Assembly: GCA_937983015.1 (NCBI GenBank)
Contig: CALKAK010000070.1
Span: 1 to 8,591, forward strand
DNA length: 8,591 bases
Direction of reading: 5' to 3'
Source of the DNA: an uncultured Bacillaceae bacterium
GTDB lineage: Bacteria; Bacillota; Bacilli; Bacillales; Caldibacillaceae
A program made the translations under genes and the position numbers. Position 1 is the stretch's first letter; each line of letters starts with the position of its first letter. Positions 1 to 6,280 of this stretch are shown here, one piece after another. The notes beneath the pieces were generated by a model that did not search any database, was not told the origin of the DNA, and saw only the letters and a list, made by a program, of their open reading frames with translations.

Positions 1-612
1 ATGGAAAACTGGATTTTACAGTTAATGGAACAATTCGGCTATTTTGGTGTGTTCTTTTTGATTCTAGTAGAAAATATTTTCCCGCCCATTCCCTCTGAGG
101 TTATTTTAACTTTTGGGGGATTCATGACGTCCCGAACTTCATTGACATTGCTAGGGGTCATATTCTTCGCTACGCTTGGATCCCTCCTGGGAGCGATCGT
201 ACTTTACTGGATCGGCAGATTATTGGATATTGAACGAATGGAAAAAATTGTAGAACGCTGGGGTCATATTTTGCGTTTGAAAAAAGAAGATATACATAAA
301 GCGAATCAATGGTTCGATCGTTACGGGATTTGGACGGTATTTTTCTGCAGGATGGTTCCGGTATTGCGCAGTCTTATTTCTATACCAGCCGGAATGAATC
401 ATATGGATATGGGGGTGTTCCTCTTCTTCACGACCATCGGAACACTCATCTGGAATACGATTCTCGTTGGCCTCGGTGCCTATCTGGGCGAATCATGGGA
501 GATCATCGTTTACTATATGGATATCTATTCGAATATCGTCTACGCACTATTAGTCATCTTGTTTATCATCGGAATGATTTATTTTTTTTATTTCAAAAGG
601 AAAAGAACGTGA
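1..612 (+). CDS. DedA-family (SNARE-associated/VTT) membrane protein, possible undecaprenyl-phosphate translocase
   Basis: A 203-residue integral membrane protein of normal DedA length. It shows the family signatures: a re-entrant segment with E24, FPPIPSE (residues 27-33) and FGG (38-40), and a second conserved stretch FCRMVPVLRSLISIPAG (115-131) containing the essential-type arginines R117 and R123. Hydrophobic spans lie near 14-30, 45-72, 139-165 and 178-198, and the C-terminus is basic (KRKRT). DedA proteins are proton-linked membrane proteins, and one branch (UptA) returns undecaprenyl phosphate from the outer to the inner leaflet. The next gene, 25 bp downstream, is uppP, which makes that substrate, so a UptA-like role is a reasonable inference but is not shown by the sequence. 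The ATG is the first base of the window, so its RBS and promoter cannot be seen and a slightly earlier start cannot be ruled out. Family assignment is firm; substrate is inferred. Confidence 0.92.
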   Translation: MENWILQLMEQFGYFGVFFLILVENIFPPIPSEVILTFGGFMTSRTSLTLLGVIFFATLGSLLGAIVLYWIGRLLDIERMEKIVERWGHILRLKKEDIHKANQWFDRYGIWTVFFCRMVPVLRSLISIPAGMNHMDMGVFLFFTTIGTLIWNTILVGLGAYLGESWEIIVYYMDIYSNIVYALLVILFIIGMIYFFYFKRKRT

Positions 613-637
613 CGGGTAGAAAAGGAGATTTTTTATC

Positions 638-1489
638 ATGATGTGGTTGAACTTCATTAAGGTTATAATTTTAGGATTGGTAGAAGGGTTAACAGAGTTC
701 GCACCGGTATCTTCGACCGGACACATGATCATCGTTGATGATTTATGGTTGAAATCCGCCGAATTTTTCGGTTCCCCATATGTCAAAAATACGTTTCTTG
801 TTGTAATCCAGCTCGGCTCCATCCTGGCGGTTGTTGTGATCTTCTTCGAGCGTTTTCTAGAGCTATTGGGGTTAAAACGAAAAACCTACAAATTCGGAGA
901 ACCGATTGAGGGGCGGTTAAGGCTCACTCACGTCATAGTTGGAATTCTCCCGGCGGGGATTTTCGGTGTGCTGTTTGAAGACATCATCGATGAATATTTA
1001 TTCGATGTCAAATATGTTATTTACAGTTTGATCGTGGGTGCTTTGTTGATGATCTTTGCCGATTGGTATGGGAAGCGCCGGAGGGAAAAAGGAACGGTTA
1101 TAGAATCGGTCGATCAGATCACATATAAACAAGCCTTTCTCATGGGGCTATATCAATGTTTAGCATTGTGGCCGGGTTTTTCCCGCTCAGGAGCAACGAT
1201 TTCCGGTGGGGTAATTGTCGGTTTAAGTCACCGGGCCGCATCCGATTTTACGTTTATTATGGCGGTTCCAATCATGGTAGGGGCCAGCTTCTTGTCGCTG
1301 ATTAAAAATTTGCAATACTTTACCCCCGATGTTTTACCTTTATTTATTGTAGGGTTTATCAGCGCCTTTGTTTTCGCGCTCGTATTTATCCGCTTTTTCT
1401 TGAAATTGATCAATAAAATTAAACTCGTTCCGTTCGCCATCTATCGAATGATTCTGGCGTTTATTCTAATCATAGTCATTTACTTGTAA
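638..1489 (+). CDS. uppP: Undecaprenyl-diphosphatase UppP (BacA family)
   Basis: This 283-residue polytopic membrane enzyme hydrolyses undecaprenyl diphosphate (C55-PP) to C55-P, the lipid carrier for peptidoglycan and teichoic acid synthesis. Over-production in this family gives bacitracin tolerance. Both catalytic motifs are present: EGLTEFAPVSSTGH (residues 16-29, with E16, E20, S26 and H29) and PGFSRSGATISGG (179-191, with R183). The usual family form of the first motif is LTEFLPVSSTGH, so A22 in place of leucine is a small variation. The C-terminal PFAIYRMILA (265-274) is also typical. Length is normal (about 265-285). The start at 638 has an AAAGGAG RBS at 621-627 with a 10-nt spacer. 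A second ATG follows directly at 641 but would be 13 nt from the RBS. The gene lies 25 nt behind dedA without an intervening terminator, so the two are probably co-transcribed, and an intrinsic terminator follows. Confidence 0.97.
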   Translation: MMWLNFIKVIILGLVEGLTEFAPVSSTGHMIIVDDLWLKSAEFFGSPYVKNTFLVVIQLGSILAVVVIFFERFLELLGLKRKTYKFGEPIEGRLRLTHVIVGILPAGIFGVLFEDIIDEYLFDVKYVIYSLIVGALLMIFADWYGKRRREKGTVIESVDQITYKQAFLMGLYQCLALWPGFSRSGATISGGVIVGLSHRAASDFTFIMAVPIMVGASFLSLIKNLQYFTPDVLPLFIVGFISAFVFALVFIRFFLKLINKIKLVPFAIYRMILAFILIIVIYL

Positions 1490-1494
1490 AGTAT

Positions 1495-1521
1495 AAGGTC
1501 CGCTTGGCGGATCTTTTTTTT
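1495..1521 (+). terminator. Rho-independent terminator after uppP
   Basis: A stem of about nine pairs (AAGGTCCGC at 1495-1503, GCGGATCTT at 1507-1515, with one G-U pair) closes a TTG loop and runs into eight thymines at 1514-1521. It starts 6 nt after the uppP stop, so it marks the end of the dedA-uppP unit. Confidence 0.9.
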
Positions 1522-1623
1522 ATGCAATTTTTGCAAGACTTGCCAACCGTTCGAAACAAAAAGTAACTAATTTCGTCTAATCTTTTGAAAAATACGGGAT
1601 TGGAGGGAGCAAAAGGGATAAAG

Positions 1624-2235
1624 ATGAATTTTTCAGGTCGAATTTTTAGCTTGTTTCTCGTTATAATGGGTTTAGGATTTTTATTGATCGCATGCAATGT
1701 GAATCAAACGGGAAATGGCGGTGAGGAAGAAGCTGGGCTGTCGGAAAAGGAGGTCGGGGAAATGAAGGAATTTATGAAAAAAAGGCGTGCGCTGAAAGAT
1801 GAAAATCGTGAACGAATCGTAAAACTGAAAAAAACGCGAAAGATTGTGAAGGCGGATCTGCAAGTTGAGGAGAGGGGCGAGGAGATCATTCTCAACTATA
1901 CGGTAGAGAATCGTGGTGACCATGATTTACATTTAATTTTTCCGAGTGGCCAGGAATTCGATTATTTGATTTATAACGAAAACGGCGAATTAGTTTATCG
2001 GTGGTCAGATGGAAAAATGTTCATCATGGCCATACATGAGACCATATTACCTGCCGGCGAGAAAATAGAAATTCGTGAGGCGTGGGATGGTCGGGATAAA
2101 AATGGCGACCCCGTTCCACCGGGAAAATACCGGGTAACCTTTCTTCTAAAGGCGCGGGCGAAGACAGCGGATGACGTGGAAATAGCCGAAAAAGCTTTTG
2201 AGGCTTCAGCGGTAATAGAAATAAAAGAAAAATAA
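1624..2235 (+). CDS. Membrane-anchored lipoprotein with BsuPI (proteinase-inhibitor-like) domain
   Basis: A predicted 203-residue exported lipoprotein. A short signal peptide ends in the lipobox L-I-A-C (residues 21-24), so C24 would be lipidated and the mature protein held on the outer face of the membrane. A highly charged, probably helical linker rich in Glu, Lys and Arg (about 34-80) leads to a beta-sandwich domain (about 80-178). That domain has the BsuPI pattern: IFPSGQEFDYLIY (105-117), a YRWSDGKMF strand, LPAGE, a WDGRDKNG turn, and VPPGKYRV (164-171). The family is named after the B. subtilis intracellular proteinase inhibitor, but many members are lipoproteins of unknown role, so inhibition of a protease is only a possibility. 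ATG 1624 is preferred because AAAGGG (1612-1617) lies 6 nt upstream and the signal peptide then begins properly. An in-frame TTG at 1585 would add 13 residues ahead of the signal peptide. A monocistronic unit is likely, because a terminator precedes it. Confidence 0.85.
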   Translation: MNFSGRIFSLFLVIMGLGFLLIACNVNQTGNGGEEEAGLSEKEVGEMKEFMKKRRALKDENRERIVKLKKTRKIVKADLQVEERGEEIILNYTVENRGDHDLHLIFPSGQEFDYLIYNENGELVYRWSDGKMFIMAIHETILPAGEKIEIREAWDGRDKNGDPVPPGKYRVTFLLKARAKTADDVEIAEKAFEASAVIEIKEK

Positions 2236-2281
2236 AAGGAGCTACCAATTATGGTGAGCTCCGAAACTATATAAAAGGAGG
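2234..2281 (+). promoter_or_regulatory. SD-bearing hairpin with a seven-codon ORF and a second orphan SD
   Basis: Directly after the lipoprotein stop, AAAAGGAG (2234-2241) lies 9 nt before ATG 2251, which opens a seven-codon ORF (MVSSETI, stop TAA 2272-2274). Its SD is inside a stem-loop: GGAGCTACCA (2238-2247) pairs with TGGTGAGCTCC (2252-2262) around an ATTA loop with one bulged G. Immediately after the mini-ORF is another strong SD, AAGGAGG (2275-2281), with no ATG, GTG or TTG at a usable distance. No T-tract follows on the plus strand, so it does not look like a normal terminator in that direction. On the minus strand the stem is followed by TTTTATTTTT, but no minus-strand gene reaches it. 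It could be a leader control element for the two-component operon, the scar of a lost gene, or a poor terminator. Confidence 0.35.
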
Positions 2282-2399
2282 AAGCCTTTCTTCTACTTTT
2301 AACTATAGTGTTTAATTATGAAAAAAATATGAAGAAACTATTTCCGATTTATGAAGAAATATCCAAGATCGAGAGAGAACGGCGGTTTTACTTTTTCCG

Positions 2400-2417
2400 T
2401 AAGCATCGTTATGCTTA
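2400..2417 (+). repeat. Perfect inverted repeat just upstream of the response-regulator RBS
   Basis: TAAGCAT (2400-2406) and ATGCTTA (2411-2417) are exact inverted copies around a CGTT spacer. The repeat ends 6 nt before the AAGGAGG ribosome binding site of the regulator gene. It may be a 5' UTR hairpin or a protein operator. The repeat is certain; the function is unknown. Confidence 0.5.
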
Positions 2418-2423
2418 TAGAAG

Positions 2424-2430
2424 AAGGAGG
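2424..2430 (+). promoter_or_regulatory. Ribosome binding site that fixes the regulator start at TTG 2440
   Basis: A consensus AAGGAGG lies 9 nt before TTG 2440. The reading frame is open far upstream (GTG 2308, ATG 2329, TTG 2434), but none of those has an SD at proper spacing, and the receiver domain begins exactly at 2440 (MKILVIEDNE). Confidence 0.85.
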
Positions 2431-2439
2431 TGGTTGTGT

Positions 2440-3132
2440 TTGAAAATACTCGTTATTGAAGATAATGAAAGTTTATGTTCGATGCTAGAGATGTTTTTTA
2501 CAAAAGAGGGAATAAAAGGAACGTTCGTCCATGATGGAAAAGAAGGTTATGAGCGATTTAAAAGGGAACCCTGGGACCTCCTGATCGTTGACTGGATGTT
2601 GCCGGGAATGGATGGGGTGACGATTTGTCGGAAGATCCGCGAAGAAGGTAGTGATGTCCCAATCATAATGTTAACGGCAAAGGATAGCGATGCGGATCAA
2701 ATACTCGGTCTCGAAATGGGGGCGGATGATTATGTCACGAAACCGTTCAGTCCGTTAACATTGATGGCACGGATCAAGGCGGTAACAAGAAGGGTACATA
2801 ATGCACGGAAAAGTGAAGAGGAGAAAAATATTATTCAAACGAAACATTTTAAAGTGAATAAATCGACCAGGGAGGTATTTTTGGATGGGAAATCGGTCGA
2901 TAACTTAACGCCTAAAGAGTTTGACCTGTTGATCTTTTTCCTGCAACATCCTCGCCAAGTTTTTTCGAGGGATCAACTGCTCGATCGGGTATGGGGCTAT
3001 AATTTTTATGGGGATGAACGGACGGTCGATGTCCACATCAAACGTTTGCGAAGTAAAGTAGGAACAAAAGAACAGCCCTTTTTCCATACTGTTTGGGGAG
3101 TAGGCTATAAATTCGATGAGACGGTGGAGTAA
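2440..3132 (+). CDS. yclJ: OmpR/PhoB-type two-component response regulator, YclJ-like
   Basis: A 230-residue cytoplasmic transcription regulator. The N-terminal receiver domain (1-118) has the acidic pair E7-D8, the phospho-accepting D51 (in LLIVDWMLPGMDG), T79 and K101 (in KPFSPL). The C-terminal winged-helix DNA-binding domain (about 132-228) shows the OmpR pattern LTPKEFDLL, VFSRDQLLDRVWGY, ERTVDVHIKRLRSK and VWGVGYKF. Phosphorylation by the kinase encoded directly downstream would control DNA binding. From memory the sequence and its partner resemble B. subtilis YclJ/YclK, whose lengths (about 227 and 473 residues) also fit, so the class is secure and the orthology is probable only. The start is TTG. 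An unbroken in-frame extension of 44 very basic, aromatic codons reaches back to GTG 2308 but has no suitable RBS and is not part of the family fold. The stop codon abuts the kinase ATG, indicating translational coupling. Confidence 0.93.
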   Translation: MKILVIEDNESLCSMLEMFFTKEGIKGTFVHDGKEGYERFKREPWDLLIVDWMLPGMDGVTICRKIREEGSDVPIIMLTAKDSDADQILGLEMGADDYVTKPFSPLTLMARIKAVTRRVHNARKSEEEKNIIQTKHFKVNKSTREVFLDGKSVDNLTPKEFDLLIFFLQHPRQVFSRDQLLDRVWGYNFYGDERTVDVHIKRLRSKVGTKEQPFFHTVWGVGYKFDETVE

Positions 3133-4548
3133 ATGAAGTTCAAGTATTTATACCAGCAAATGCTCAGTCATCTCACGATTATTTTATTAGCCTTCATCGC
3201 GATCGGGGTCGTCATGTCGCAATTTGTGGAAAATCTTATTTTTCAAAATAAAAGCGAGGAACTGATCTCCTACGGTGAAAATATTTTGGAAGATCTAGGG
3301 TTCAATTTTTATAGAAATTATCAGATTTTGAACCAGTACCAAAATATTCTTAACGAACGGGATATTTTCTTATCCGTATTCGATGCCGACGGGGATATCC
3401 GCTTCCCCAACAGTCAAAAAAATATGAAACGATTGTTTACAAGACACGAGTGGGAAAGCCTTCAGCAAGGTAAGAAAATAGTAATCAACGTCGATATCAA
3501 ACGATTCGATCAGGCGGTATCGCTGGTCGTGATTCCTTTTATACGGGATGACTATTTTCTCGGTGGTATTTTACTTACGTCCCCTGTCAGCGGGACAAGG
3601 GAATTGGTCCATCAGTTTAACCGCTATATGATCTATACGGGAATCGTTGTCGCCCTGGCCTCCGCACTTCTCAGTGTCGTTTCTTCAAATATATTGGTCC
3701 GGCGGATCAAACTTTTACAGCAGGCAACCTCTTCGATCGCAAGAGGAGAGTACGATGTTGTTGTTCCGGAATCGGATTTTGATGAGATCGGTGTCCTGGC
3801 GGGGAATTTCCGAAAAATGGCAGAACAGTTGCGGAAATCAGCAGAGGAAGTCGAACGTTCGGAGAAGCGGCGTCGTCAATTCATGGCCGATGTATCCCAT
3901 GAAATGCGGACGCCCTTAACAACGATCAGCGGCCTGGTAGAAGGCTTGAAAAACGATATGATTCCGGAAGAAGAGAAAGAAAAAGCGCTTGACCTTGTGA
4001 ATAAAGAAGCAAAACGTTTGATCCGGCTCGTCAATGAAAATCTTGATTATGAAAAAATCCGCTCGAATCAAGTGACCTTAAACAAGGAGATTATCCACCT
4101 GATCGAAGTGCTGGAAATCATTCAGGAACAATTGCAAATCCTGGCGGATGAAAAAGGGAATACGATCGTCCTCGAAATCAGTGGTGACCCGCTTGTATAT
4201 GCTGATTATGATCGGTTGATCCAAATATTACTAAATATCACGAAAAATAGTATCCAATTTACAGAAAATGGGACGATCACATTGCGCGGTAAACAACAAG
4301 ACCATGTTACGGTAATTGAAATTGAAGATACAGGAATCGGCATGGACCCGTCCGAAATAGAAAATATCTGGGAGCGTTTCTACAAGGCAGATTTATCCCG
4401 CAGGACCAATCCTTTTGGCGAGTTTGGATTAGGACTGTCCATTGTGAAACAACTCGTCAACCTCCATAAAGGTACTATAGAAGTGGAAAGCGAGAAAGGA
4501 AAGGGTACGAAATTTACGATCTATTTACCTTTTCCCGGGGAGAAATAA
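3133..4548 (+). CDS. yclK: Membrane sensor histidine kinase, YclK-like
   Basis: A 471-residue sensor kinase. Transmembrane helix 1 (about 12-33) and helix 2 (about 166-186) bound an extracytoplasmic sensor region of roughly 130 residues, with no recognisable signal-binding motif and no cysteines. A HAMP linker follows (about 187-240, with the SIARGEYD and DEIGVLAGNF features). The HisKA dimerisation helix carries the phospho-accepting H256 in FMADVSHEMRTPL, and the ATPase domain has an N-box (NITKNS, N372), a G1 box (DTGIGMD, 399-405), an F-box (WERFYKAD) and a G2 box (GEFGLGLS, 429-436). All catalytic motifs are intact, so it should be active. ATG 3133 follows the regulator stop with no gap. 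GGTGGAG (3123-3129) leaves only a 3-nt spacer, so expression probably depends on ribosomes finishing the upstream gene. The ligand is unknown. No clear terminator directly follows on this strand. Confidence 0.94.
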   Translation: MKFKYLYQQMLSHLTIILLAFIAIGVVMSQFVENLIFQNKSEELISYGENILEDLGFNFYRNYQILNQYQNILNERDIFLSVFDADGDIRFPNSQKNMKRLFTRHEWESLQQGKKIVINVDIKRFDQAVSLVVIPFIRDDYFLGGILLTSPVSGTRELVHQFNRYMIYTGIVVALASALLSVVSSNILVRRIKLLQQATSSIARGEYDVVVPESDFDEIGVLAGNFRKMAEQLRKSAEEVERSEKRRRQFMADVSHEMRTPLTTISGLVEGLKNDMIPEEEKEKALDLVNKEAKRLIRLVNENLDYEKIRSNQVTLNKEIIHLIEVLEIIQEQLQILADEKGNTIVLEISGDPLVYADYDRLIQILLNITKNSIQFTENGTITLRGKQQDHVTVIEIEDTGIGMDPSEIENIWERFYKADLSRRTNPFGEFGLGLSIVKQLVNLHKGTIEVESEKGKGTKFTIYLPFPGEK

Positions 4549-4850
4549 ACATCATCTGTCTTTAATAGGGAAGTTCTTAGTCACCACACTTTATCCTTTG
4601 GGTTCGGTGAATTAAATTTCTTTTCGCTCATTCAGACTGCGCTTTTTTAAAAACCAAGATTTTGGACAATCAGAAGAAATCAAATGATTTGTGAACGGTT
4701 ACGAATGATAAAATCCCCCTCGAGGCAGTGATTTGTTAATACCCGAGGGGGATTGGAAAATGATCATTATTATATTCCCTTTAATTGCAGTTTGCTCGAT
4801 AAAATAAAGCACCTTCAATAAAGCCCAATATAGTAAGGAGCCTCGATTAT
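4549..4850. other. Convergent intergenic region between kinase and melA remnant
   Basis: About 300 AT-rich bases lie between two genes that face each other. I see no coding signal here. It holds a strong GC-rich stem-loop (4712-4754), a small dyad AAATCA/TGATTT (4679-4692) and, beside it, a catabolite-repression-like sequence at 4690-4704 that is probably a chance match. The first 150 bases after the kinase contain only short T-runs with no convincing hairpin. Confidence 0.6.
4704..4754 (-). terminator. Intrinsic terminator for the melA-side transcript, possibly bidirectional
   Basis: A perfect 11-bp stem (AATCCCCCTCG at 4712-4722, CGAGGGGGATT at 4744-4754) encloses a 21-nt loop. Read on the minus strand, the second arm continues into TTATCATT, giving a modest U-tract (ATTTTATCATT). 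On the plus strand the stem is followed by GGAAAATGATC, a poor U-tract. It therefore serves the minus strand best, although it may also stop plus-strand transcripts from the kinase operon. It lies about 97 nt past the melA stop codon. Confidence 0.7.
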
Positions 4851-6143
4851 TTATTTGAATTCAGGTAACCAGTCACCATGGGCTTCGATTAAATCATCAC
4901 ACATGACGATGATATCATCGATCGATAGTTCCGAAGCTGTATGCGGACCGAGCATTGCGGCTTGATAAATATACTCTTTTTTCAATGTCATTGCTGCTTC
5001 GACCGTCAATAATTGGGTATTGATATTGGTCCGATTCAAAGCGGCACATTATTCGGGTAAGCGCCCCACATAGCCCGGTTCGATTCCACTCGCATCCGCG
5101 ATACAAGGCACTTCGACACATGCTTCTCTCGGTAAGTTTTCGATGAGACCACCTGTATTCAGTACATTATCACTAAATTTAAAAGGAACATTAATTTCAA
5201 TGGCTTCAATAATATAAGTACCATATTCATTTGTCCGTGAATGCGTTTTTATTGTTGATCAAGTCTTCTCTCGTTTGTTTTCAGCTTTTGATTTGTAGTT
5301 CACAACGTTTGATATCATCGAGCGGAATATTATACCGTTCGATCAATTCCGGGTAGAGGCGTTTAATAAAATATGGATGGTACTCGGTATTATGTTCTGA
5401 AGATTCGGTGACATAATAGCCGAATTTATCCATAATCTCAAATCTTACCATATCATTATGAATCGTTTTTTTGTTTTTCTCTGGCCCGCCTTTTAATCTC
5501 GGGATACAAGTCTTTCCCATTCCGTTTGATCTCCAATAACCATATGATTGATTCCAGCTATTTTCCAAGAGATGTTGTCAGTAGGCATATCCAGCGTTTC
5601 TAATAACTGGGGAGCGCAGACCTGAACACTATGACATAAACCGATCGTCTTTATATTCGTATAACTTTTCATAACACCTGTCAATACCGCCATAGGGTTC
5701 ACGTAGTTTAAAAACCATGCATCAGGACAGACTTCCTCCATGTCTTTTGCGATATCAAGCATGACAGGGATGGTGCGTAAAGCCCGGAAAATCCTGCCGA
5801 TTCCGAGGGTGTCAGCGTTTGTTTGGCGAGTCCATATCTTTTAGGAACTTCGAAGTCGATGACGGTTTCCGGTTTATATCCGGCTACTTGAATGGCGTTG
5901 ATCACATATTTAGCATCTCGCAATGCTTCTTTCTGGTCCGTATAAGCCACAATTTTCACATCGATATTTAAGGTTTCCTTTAATTAAGTTGTTTAACATT
6001 AACTCGGAGTCTCGCAAATGCTGAAGATCGATGTCAAATGAAGCGAACTCAAAACCTTGTAAAGCATCCACTAACATACAATCGCCTAAAAAGCTTTTAA
6101 CGAACACCGTACTTCCTGCGCCGACGAAGGTTATTTTTGCCAT
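4851..6143 (-). pseudogene. melA: Broken GH4 alpha-galactosidase (melA), about five frameshifts and two stops
   Basis: Reading the three minus-strand frames in turn rebuilds a protein of about 430 residues, the normal length for NAD- and Mn-dependent family GH4 alpha-galactosidases, which cleave melibiose-type sugars in the cytoplasm. Preserved landmarks are the NAD-binding GAGS near the N-terminus, NAIQVAGY, NYVNPM, GLCHSVQ (metal-ligand Cys), GINHM (metal-ligand His), HNDMVRFE, ESSEHNTEY, and the C-terminal ALNRTNIN to EAHGDWLPEF. Breaks: an extra A in an A-run at 5979-5981; a frame change near 5813; a loss right after GINHM near 5540; an A7 run at 5466-5472; another change at the A5 run 5246-5250. 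In-frame stops are TGA 5283-5281 (between IKS and KQTRED, probably a former Trp) and TAA 5051-5049 (LPE*CAALNR, a former Gln codon). ATG 6143 has a good RBS, GAGGAG at 6157-6152, with an 8-nt spacer. Residues between the lesions remain conserved, so inactivation looks recent. Homopolymer errors in the assembly could explain some breaks but not the substitutions. Confidence 0.92.
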
Positions 6144-6280
6144 CTCTACCACTCCTCTACCATCACAGTGTTTTATTGCTATAATGAATATGAAAAGATT
6201 TGGAGGCGTTTGCTATTTCAATCATTAGCTTCAAAGAATTGTGATAGCAATGGTAAAAAAATTGAGAAAGAGGTAAAAAA
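6144..6280. promoter_or_regulatory. Divergent control region with three TTGCTAT half-sites spaced 34 bp
   Basis: This 137-bp region lies between the divergent melA and araC-type remnants. TTGCTAT occurs at 6176-6182 and 6210-6216, and its inverse ATAGCAA at 6244-6250. The starts are exactly 34 bp apart (6176, 6210, 6244). The first and third copies share an eighth base (ATTGCTAT / ATAGCAAT). This is the layout expected for an AraC-family operator serving both genes. The RBS of melA (GAGGAG, 6157-6152) lies at one end and that of the regulator (AGAGG, 6269-6273) at the other. I could not place a convincing -35/-10 pair on either strand. A weak catabolite-repression-like sequence at 6201-6215 overlaps the middle copy. 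Confidence 0.5.

Noticed and set aside
550..822. Minus-strand open frame of 90 codons across the dedA-uppP junction.
   Set aside because: It covers two well-supported genes on the other strand, shows no recognisable protein features and has no convincing RBS.
1585..1623. An upstream TTG start for the lipoprotein.
   Set aside because: It would place 13 extra residues before the signal peptide and has no suitable SD, while ATG 1624 has AAAGGG at 6-nt spacing.
2238..2262. Stem-loop read as a terminator for the lipoprotein gene.
   Set aside because: On the plus strand it is followed by GAAACTATA rather than a T-tract, so a standard intrinsic terminator is not supported in that direction.
4690..4704. 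A catabolite-repression (cre)-like site, one mismatch from WTGNAANCGNWNNCW on the minus strand.
   Set aside because: It lies between the 3' ends of two convergent genes, where CcpA control is not expected, and a one-mismatch hit to this loose consensus should occur a few times by chance in a window this size.
4851..6143. The melA fragments as separate small functional genes.
   Set aside because: They join end to end into one GH4 protein of normal length and order. Only the first has a good RBS, and the catalytic parts are split among fragments.
6201..6215. A second cre-like sequence in the melA control region.
   Set aside because: The position would suit catabolite control, but it has two mismatches and overlaps the middle TTGCTAT copy, so the match is too weak to call on its own.
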